NCBI RefSeq assembly: GCF_019695415.1 | Contig: NZ_JAIFKJ010000525.1 | Location: 1-5,773 of the forward strand | DNA: 5,773 nt | Source of the DNA: Thiohalocapsa sp. | GTDB lineage: Bacteria > Pseudomonadota > Gammaproteobacteria > Chromatiales > Chromatiaceae | Direction: 5' to 3' | Part shown: in pieces, positions 1-5,773 of the stretch | Layout: each line of letters starts with the position of its first letter | Position numbering within the stretch: position 1 is the first letter of the stretch | Notes under the pieces: model-generated | Seen by the model: only the letters and a program-made list of their open reading frames with translations | What the model was told of the DNA's origin: nothing | Database searches by the model: none | Program-made: the position numbers and the translations under genes

Positions 1-71
1 GAGCCCACCCCGCATCGACCTGCAACTCCCACCCCTCGGCGACCACGGTCCGCGCCGTGCCCGCACCCTGA
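1..71 (+). other. Left-edge segment: possible 3' end of an upstream gene, or an N-terminal extension of cobQ
   Basis: Two readings compete. In one frame the sequence is open from base 3 and ends at a TGA (69-71) that shares its last base with the ATG at 71. This TGATG arrangement is typical of translationally coupled genes in an operon, and the frame has GC-rich third positions (about 20 of 22 codons). In the cobQ frame itself there is also no stop back to the window edge. The codons just before the ATG encode RARTL, which resembles the ARTL/ARRL residues that normally precede the nucleotide-binding loop in CobQ proteins. That frame has no ATG, GTG or TTG between base 2 and base 71. The true arrangement cannot be settled from this window. 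Confidence 0.35.
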
Positions 72-1570
72 TGATCCAGGGCACGGCCTCCGACGTCGGC
101 AAGAGCCTGCTGGTGGCGGGGCTGTGCCGAGCCTACGCCAAGCGGGGGCTGAAGGTGCGACCGTTCAAGGCACAGAACATGAGCAACAACGCGGCGGTCA
201 CCGAGGACACTGACGCGCCGCCCGGCCCTGACGGCGAGCGACCCCGCGGCGAAATTGGCCGGGCCCAGGCGCTCCAAGCTCGCGCCTGCGGCGTGCCGCC
301 GTCCATCCACATGAACCCTGTGCTGCTCAAGCCGCAGACCAACATCGGCTCTCAAGTGGTGCTGCGCGGGCGGGCGCTCGGCAACTGCCCGGCGCGGGTC
401 TATCACCAGATGCGCCAGGGCATGATGCCAGCCATCCTCGACAGCTTCGAGCGCCTCTGCGCCGAGGCCGACCTGGTGCTGGTGGAGGGCGCCGGCAGCG
501 GTGCCGAGATCTATCTGCGCAACAGCGACATCACCAACATGTACTTCGCCGAGCGCGCCGACGTGCCCGTGGTCTTCGTCGGCGACCTCGACAAGGGCGG
601 CACCATGTCGCACCTGGTGGGCACCTGGATGCTGCTGGACCCCGCCGACCGCGAGCGCGTCGTCGGCTACCTGGTGAACAAGTTCCGTGGCGACTTCTCG
701 TTGTTCGAGCCCGCCTGTGAGACCATCACGGCCCACACCGGCTGGCCTTTCCTCGGCGTAGTGCGCTGGTTCGAGGGCGCCTCGCGCCTGCCCGCCGAGG
801 ACTCGCTGGCGCTGGAGCGTCCGGCGGAGGACAGCTGGGCCGACACCGGCACGCTCAACATCGCCGTGCCGCGCCTGTCCCGCGTCGCCAACTTCGACGA
901 CATGGACCCGCTCGCCGCCGAGCCCGCCGTGAACCTGCGCTGGCTGATGCCGGGCCAGGCCCTGCCGGCGGACACCGACGTCGTCATCCTCCCGGGCTCC
1001 AAGGCCACCCGAGCGGATCTCGAAATCCTGCGCAGGGAGGGCTGGGACATCGATATTCTCGCCCACGTGCGCCGCGGCGGGCGCGTCGTCGGACTCTGCG
1101 CTGGCTTCCAAATGCTCGGGCGCGTCGTGCGCGACCCACAGGGCATCGAAGGTGCACCCGGTGACACGCCGGGGCTCGGCCTACTCGATATCGAAACCGA
1201 GATCGGCGGCGATAAGCGCCTCATCGAGCTGGCGGCGCAGGACGGTGTCAGCGGCTGCCCCATTGCCGGCTACGAGATGCACATGGGCCGCACCACCGGC
1301 GCCGGACTGGAACAGCCCTGGCTGGTGCTGCAAAACGCCGACGGCACGGCCAAGCCCGAGGGCGCCGTCAGCCACCATGGCCGCGTTATGGGCGGCTACC
1401 TGCACGGCATCTTCGCGGGCAACGCCTACCGTTCGCACTGGCTCGAGCAAATGGGTGCCCAAGCCGCGCGGCTCGACTTCGAGGCCCGCATCGAGCAGGC
1501 GCTGGACGACCTCGCCGATCACATCGAGGCGAATCTGGATCTGGATGCGTTGCTGACGTTGGCGCGGTAG
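71..1570 (+). CDS. cobQ: Adenosylcobyric acid synthase (glutamine-hydrolysing), CobQ/CbiP family
   Basis: CobQ is a cytosolic enzyme that uses ATP and glutamine to amidate four side-chain carboxylates (b, d, e, g) of adenosylcobyrinic acid a,c-diamide, giving adenosylcobyric acid in B12 synthesis. Visible in the 499 residues from ATG 71: an N-terminal dethiobiotin-synthetase-like ATPase domain with the P-loop GTASDVGKS at residues 4-12, PFKAQNMSNN at 31-40, EIGRAQ at 61-66, MNPVLLKP at 81-88, VEGAGSGAEI at 138-147, GDLDKGG at 171-177 and NKFRGD at 203-208. A C-terminal class I glutamine amidotransferase domain follows, with nucleophile Cys343 in GLCAGFQMLG and catalytic His445 in GGYLHGIF. 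Length is normal for the family. Two oddities: a roughly 12-residue Pro/charged insertion at about residues 45-59, and Ala344 where most relatives have Gly after the nucleophile. The family N-terminus usually extends about 6 residues further, and no Shine-Dalgarno sequence precedes ATG 71, so the start is uncertain. The gene ends in TAG, 37 bases before the next gene. Confidence 0.95.
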   Translation: MIQGTASDVGKSLLVAGLCRAYAKRGLKVRPFKAQNMSNNAAVTEDTDAPPGPDGERPRGEIGRAQALQARACGVPPSIHMNPVLLKPQTNIGSQVVLRGRALGNCPARVYHQMRQGMMPAILDSFERLCAEADLVLVEGAGSGAEIYLRNSDITNMYFAERADVPVVFVGDLDKGGTMSHLVGTWMLLDPADRERVVGYLVNKFRGDFSLFEPACETITAHTGWPFLGVVRWFEGASRLPAEDSLALERPAEDSWADTGTLNIAVPRLSRVANFDDMDPLAAEPAVNLRWLMPGQALPADTDVVILPGSKATRADLEILRREGWDIDILAHVRRGGRVVGLCAGFQMLGRVVRDPQGIEGAPGDTPGLGLLDIETEIGGDKRLIELAAQDGVSGCPIAGYEMHMGRTTGAGLEQPWLVLQNADGTAKPEGAVSHHGRVMGGYLHGIFAGNAYRSHWLEQMGAQAARLDFEARIEQALDDLADHIEANLDLDALLTLAR

Positions 1571-1596
1571 CATCAAGCAGCAGACAATCGAACATG

Positions 1597-1601
1597 AGGA
1601 G
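1597..1601 (+). promoter_or_regulatory. Ribosome binding site (AGGAG) for the 76-residue gene
   Basis: AGGAG lies 6 bases before the ATG at 1608. It decides the start of this small gene over the out-of-frame ATG at 1594, which has no such site. It is also the clearest Shine-Dalgarno sequence in the window. Confidence 0.8.
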
Positions 1602-1607
1602 CAGCGC

Positions 1608-1838
1608 ATGGCCGAGCCCAACAACCTGCCCCAGGAAATGCTGCGCCCACTGCACAGCAAGCTCGACGACATCCAAGGCGAGATGCGCCTGCGCTTCACC
1701 GGCGTGGAGACCGGACTCGCAGCCATCGACCAACATCTGTCCGCCTTCCACGCCGTCGATGCCGCCCGCGCGGAAGAAATCGCCGATCTCCGCCGCCGGC
1801 TGGAGCGGTTCGAGCGGCGCTTGGAGCTGGCGGATTGA
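1608..1838 (+). CDS. Small charged, probably coiled-coil protein of unknown function
   Basis: The gene encodes 76 residues, starting at an ATG with a well-placed AGGAG and ending in TGA. I do not recognise a named family. The protein has no membrane segment or signal peptide and no Cys. It is rich in Glu, Arg, Asp and Leu. The stretch from about residue 15 to the end has heptad-like spacing of hydrophobic residues (LDDIQGEM, VETGLAAIDQHL, then an Arg/Glu-rich LRRRLERFERRLEL end), which suggests one long amphipathic helix able to form a coiled coil. The C-terminal pattern resembles many short uncharacterised proteobacterial proteins ending in IERRLEL-like repeats, and loosely recalls SlyX. That similarity may reflect coiled-coil composition only. 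The gene follows cobQ by 37 bases on the same strand and could be co-transcribed, but nothing ties it to B12 chemistry. Codon use matches its neighbours. Confidence 0.75.
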   Translation: MAEPNNLPQEMLRPLHSKLDDIQGEMRLRFTGVETGLAAIDQHLSAFHAVDAARAEEIADLRRRLERFERRLELAD

Positions 1839-1860
1839 GGAGCTTCCAGCCGTGATGGTT

Positions 1861-1879
1861 TCAGACCAGGATGGTCTGA
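1861..1879. repeat. Perfect 8-bp inverted repeat in the convergent gap
   Basis: TCAGACCA (1861-1868) and TGGTCTGA (1872-1879) are exact reverse complements separated by GGA. The repeat sits 22 bases after the stop of the 76-residue gene and 36 bases before the stop of the minus-strand DedA gene, the usual place for a bidirectional terminator. However, neither strand has a T-tract after the stem, and a 3-base loop is tight (7 bp with a 5-base loop is more realistic). It may instead be a factor-dependent 3'-end stabilising hairpin or a protein site. Confidence 0.6.
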
Positions 1880-1915
1880 CTACGCACTCAGCGGCCCATG
1901 TGGTCTCAGTGATGA

Positions 1916-2668
1916 TCAAGGCCGGCGCGGTGGCCGCGCCCTACCCCTGAACAGGTACACGATAGCCGCAACCACGGCGACCAGGACGACACCGGCGACC
2001 CAAGGGTTGACGCGCCGCAGCACGTGATGGATCGCGTGCAGATGCTCGGACAGATAGAAAGTCCCCAGTCCCCACAGACCGATCCAAAGCACGGCGCCGG
2101 CAACATTGAAGACCGTGAACAGCCACCAGGGCATGGCCAGAGTGCCGGCGAGGATGCCGTTGAGCTGCCGCGGGCCGTCGACGAAGCGAGCCAATAGGAT
2201 GAAACCGCCGCCGTAGCGCTCGAACAGGCCGGAAAGCTTCGCCTCCCGCATCGCATTGACCCCGAGCCGGCGCAGCAGCGGCCGGCCGCCGCGCCTGCCG
2301 ATCAGATAGCCCAGACTGTTGCCCAGTACAGCGGCGAGCACGGCAATCGGCAGCAGCAGCATCAGCTGCATGTGCCCGCGCGCCGCCTCCAGGGCCCCGG
2401 CCATCAGCAGCGACTGCCCGGGAGCCGGGATGCCGAAGCCCTCAAGCGCCACGGCACCGGCCACACCAGCATAACCGTAGCGCTCCACCAGCGGCTGCAT
2501 CTTCTTTACCGCAGCTTCCAGGTCGCGGCCAAGCCGTTCGGCCAGTACCTCCACGTTATCCACGGCTGCATGCGAGCCTTCTGCAGCATCGGCGGGCAAG
2601 GCGCCGAGCAGCGCGATCAAGACGACCAGCTCAAGAGCTTGGACCCACCAGCGTCGAGATACGCTCAT
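1916..2668 (-). CDS. DedA/VTT-domain inner membrane protein with N-terminal signal-like segment
   Basis: The 250-residue protein belongs to the DedA (SNARE-associated, VTT domain) family of inner-membrane proteins, whose members are linked to lipid-carrier or phospholipid translocation and proton-motive-force homeostasis. Visible features: a signal-like or first membrane segment at residues 1-29 (two Arg, then a hydrophobic run to ADA-AEG); a helical linker at about 31-62; the DedA hallmark LEGFGIPAPGQSLL at 75-88 with Glu76; LGNSLGYLIGRRGG at 115-128; ARFVDGPRQ at 160-168, with Arg161 and Arg167 spaced like the two essential arginines of E. coli YqjA; NVAGAVLW at 188-195; and a C-terminal membrane helix at about 223-240 followed by a basic tail. 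PGQ replaces the common PGE. From memory this is a recurring subfamily feature rather than damage. I chose the start at 2668 because it gives the signal-like segment and has GGTGGG 8 bases upstream. The frame is open back to 3037, but that extension would overlap the cysteine-rich gene. DedA is transcribed convergently with the 76-residue gene and divergently from the cysteine-rich gene. Confidence 0.88.
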   Translation of the reverse strand: MSVSRRWWVQALELVVLIALLGALPADAAEGSHAAVDNVEVLAERLGRDLEAAVKKMQPLVERYGYAGVAGAVALEGFGIPAPGQSLLMAGALEAARGHMQLMLLLPIAVLAAVLGNSLGYLIGRRGGRPLLRRLGVNAMREAKLSGLFERYGGGFILLARFVDGPRQLNGILAGTLAMPWWLFTVFNVAGAVLWIGLWGLGTFYLSEHLHAIHHVLRRVNPWVAGVVLVAVVAAIVYLFRGRARPPRRP

Positions 2669-2987
2669 CGCACGTGCCCACCGCTGCACGCAAAAACGTT
2701 CGCTGCTTGCGGATATCTGACTGTGTGCGTACATCGACATGAGTGGAACAAATGCACGCACCCGCAAACCGCCCCTGTTGGGCACAAGCTCGGTAAGGTC
2801 GGCGTAGGCATCCGCATCGGCGTCGGAGTACCACTCATCGAAGGTGCGGAAGGGGTTGTCCGCGGGCTCTTCTTCGCCAGCCGAACGCACATGCCCCGAG
2901 CATGCCCTTGGCGGCAGAGACTGCGCCCCTACCTGCTGAGCTTGCGTCAGCACCCCGCTGTCCTCGACCCTCGGCCCTTCCCCAATC
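2669..2987. other. Divergent intergenic region between dedA and the cysteine-rich gene
   Basis: These 319 bases must hold the promoters of both divergent genes. I see no convincing sigma-70 pair on either strand. The part nearest dedA (about 2690-2760) is less GC-rich than the surrounding sequence, as expected of a promoter region. The central part (about 2795-2890) has coding-like composition on the minus strand and is listed separately. No tRNA, repeat array or known riboswitch was recognised. Confidence 0.5.
2795..2890 (-). pseudogene. Possible fragment of a small protein, in frame with dedA
   Basis: Read on the minus strand from a GTG at 2890, this stretch encodes about 32 residues with a natural-looking acidic/aromatic pattern: GEEEPADN, then FRTFDEWYSDADADAYADL. 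Third codon positions are strongly G/C here (roughly three quarters or more), as in the real genes, and then become AT-richer further along the frame. The pattern F-x-x-F-x-E-W-x-x-x-A-D-x-x-A-Y-x-x-L recalls short proteins sometimes annotated as antitoxin-like, but I cannot confirm that. There is no stop codon before the dedA start. The segment is therefore either an eroded gene that lost its stop, an N-terminal extension of DedA, or a chance composition effect. Confidence 0.25.
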
Positions 2988-3332
2988 ATGCAGCCAAAAG
3001 ACACGACCAGCAACGAGGCTTTCAAGGGCTTCACCAACCACGAATGCCCATTCCTGCCCTGTCACCCAGGCGTCAAGCGGGAATTCAATTGTCTTTTTTG
3101 TTATTGTCCCCTCATCGCGTACGAGTGCCCGGGACCGTACAAGGTCTTCACCGACGCGAACGGCGTGCGCCGCAAGGACTGCTCGGCCTGCACCCTGCCC
3201 CACGACGGCTACCAGGCGTCTTGGGCCTTCATCCAAAAATGGCTCGCGAAGCCGGTGATCTGGGATGGTCACGAGCAAGACCCACGCTACCTGCCCAAGG
3301 ACCGGCCCCCGCGCGAAGACGACGGGGAATAA
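2988..3332 (+). CDS. Cysteine-rich small-domain protein, probably metal-binding
   Basis: The 114-residue cytosolic protein matches the 'cysteine-rich small domain' (zf-like, Pfam PF04071 from memory), a presumed metal-binding family often found beside cobalamin-synthesis genes. Its biochemical function is not established. Eight cysteines are visible: Cys20 and Cys25 in NHECPFLPCHPG, Cys35, Cys38 and Cys40 in FNCLFCYCPL, Cys47, and Cys65 and Cys68 in KDCSACTLPH. Candidate His ligands are His18, His26 and His72. The FNCLFCYCPL core with a C-x2-C-x6 onward arrangement is the family signature. The C-terminal 45 residues are Trp/Pro-rich and then acidic. ATG 2988 is the only conventional start: the frame is closed by a TGA at 2937, with no ATG, GTG or TTG between. 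No Shine-Dalgarno sequence is visible. The gene lies 234 bases before metH on the same strand and less than 1.5 kb from cobQ, which fits a role near B12 or metal handling, but this is inference. An AT-rich patch (3081-3107) covers the core motif. Confidence 0.85.
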   Translation: MQPKDTTSNEAFKGFTNHECPFLPCHPGVKREFNCLFCYCPLIAYECPGPYKVFTDANGVRRKDCSACTLPHDGYQASWAFIQKWLAKPVIWDGHEQDPRYLPKDRPPREDDGE

Positions 3333-3566
3333 ACGAAACCGCGGAGAATGGACCCGCATCGAGTCGCGCGGCCATATTGCCCGCCGACACTCAAGACGTG
3401 CCCTGCCCTGCGTCGGGCCAGCCGCGCAAGCGCTCCGCAAGAGCGCTGATCCGGTGGGACGCAAAAGCCCCCCGCCGATGCAGACGAACAACTCTGTCCT
3501 GATCCATTTTCCGAACCGCCGCCGAGGCCTGAGCGGCCCCGCGCCCAGCAACACGGCAGTAACGCT
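3333..3566 (+). other. metH upstream region (untranslated, 234 bases)
   Basis: I see no supportable gene on either strand in this stretch. It should contain the 5' leader of metH and probably its promoter, although no clear -35/-10 pair was recognised. The only T-run (TTTT near 3506-3509) is too far from any stem to be an intrinsic terminator. The central part can fold into several consecutive stems, described separately. I looked for the conserved cores of cobalamin and S-adenosylhomocysteine riboswitches, both of which are known upstream of metH in other bacteria, and did not find them. Confidence 0.6.
3366..3479 (+). promoter_or_regulatory. Candidate structured RNA leader of metH
   Basis: Four potential stems can form together. 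A long-range 7-bp stem pairs GCGCGGC (3366-3372) with GCCGCGC (3421-3427), and it encloses a 5-bp stem GCCCG (3379-3383) with CGGGC (3414-3418). Immediately after it is a perfect 7-bp hairpin, AGCGCTC (3429-3435) and GAGCGCT (3441-3447), with loop CGCAA. Next comes CGGTGGG (3452-3458) with CCCGCCG (3471-3477), one G-U pair and a 12-base A-rich loop, extendable by two A-U pairs past a bulged C. The stems lie 90 bases upstream of the metH start. Short GC stems arise easily by chance in such GC-rich DNA, so function is unproven. Confidence 0.3.

Positions 3567-5773
<2,207 letters not shown>

Noticed and set aside
667..1263. Minus-strand open frame inside cobQ
   Set aside because: It is fully antisense to conserved cobQ motifs, and its Ser/Arg/Pro-rich translation has no recognisable features.
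1181..1919. Overlapping minus-strand open frames across the 3' end of cobQ and the 76-residue gene
   Set aside because: They contradict the strongly supported plus-strand genes, have no ribosome binding site that I could see, and show low-complexity GC-rich translations.
2669..3037. DedA starting at the ATG at 3037 (373 residues)
   Set aside because: It would overlap the start of the divergent cysteine-rich gene and place more than 120 unfamiliar residues before the signal-like segment. The ATG at 2668 gives a standard DedA layout.
2372..3502. 376-codon open frame on the plus strand across dedA, the intergenic region and the cysteine-rich gene
   Set aside because: It overlaps two recognisable genes in wrong frames. 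Its Arg/Pro/His-rich translation has no domain and is a typical GC-rich shadow.
3429..3566. S-adenosylhomocysteine riboswitch before metH
   Set aside because: AGAGCGCTG (3440-3448) and GAGGCCTGAGC (near 3524-3534) superficially resemble parts of the motif, but the conserved GAGGAGCGCTGC, AGGCTCGG and AACGGCGCTC elements are not present in order.
3333..3566. Cobalamin riboswitch before metH
   Set aside because: The B12-box (AGCCAGGAGACCTGCC-like) and the CCGCAACTGT-like core are absent, and the leader is short for that class.

Overview
This is a GC-rich bacterial chromosomal window with two vitamin B12-related genes at its ends. The protein sequences point to a proteobacterium, and most likely a high-GC gammaproteobacterium. 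The MetH segment is nearly colinear with the E. coli enzyme, and the cobyric acid synthase is of the CobQ type found in alpha- and gammaproteobacteria. The taxonomic guess is an inference from remembered homologues, not from a search.

Layout from left to right. (1) Bases 71-1570, plus strand: cobQ, adenosylcobyric acid synthase. Its reading frame is open to the left edge, so its true start is uncertain. (2) Bases 1608-1838, plus strand: a 76-residue charged, probably coiled-coil protein of unknown function, with a good ribosome binding site and co-directional with cobQ. (3) Bases 1839-1915: a short convergent gap holding an 8-bp perfect inverted repeat. (4) Bases 1916-2668, minus strand: a DedA/VTT-domain membrane protein with an N-terminal signal-like segment. 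(5) Bases 2669-2987: a divergent intergenic region. Part of it (about 2795-2890, minus strand) reads like a short protein fragment. (6) Bases 2988-3332, plus strand: a 114-residue cysteine-rich protein with eight Cys, matching the 'cysteine-rich small domain' family that often accompanies cobalamin genes. (7) Bases 3333-3566: an untranslated stretch before metH with several consecutive potential RNA stems that match no riboswitch I know. (8) From base 3567 to the right edge, plus strand: the first 735 codons of metH, cobalamin-dependent methionine synthase, cut before its B12-binding domain.

How the genes fit together. CobQ makes adenosylcobyric acid, a late intermediate of adenosylcobalamin synthesis. 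MetH uses methylcobalamin to make methionine. The cysteine-rich protein lies between them, and its family is associated with cobalamin loci, so the window combines B12 production and B12 use. The DedA gene, on the opposite strand, is probably an unrelated neighbour. I saw no mobile elements, CRISPR arrays, tRNAs or rRNAs. The points most worth a second look are the structured metH leader, the cysteine-rich protein and the insertion in CobQ. I do not see a clearly new multi-gene system here.
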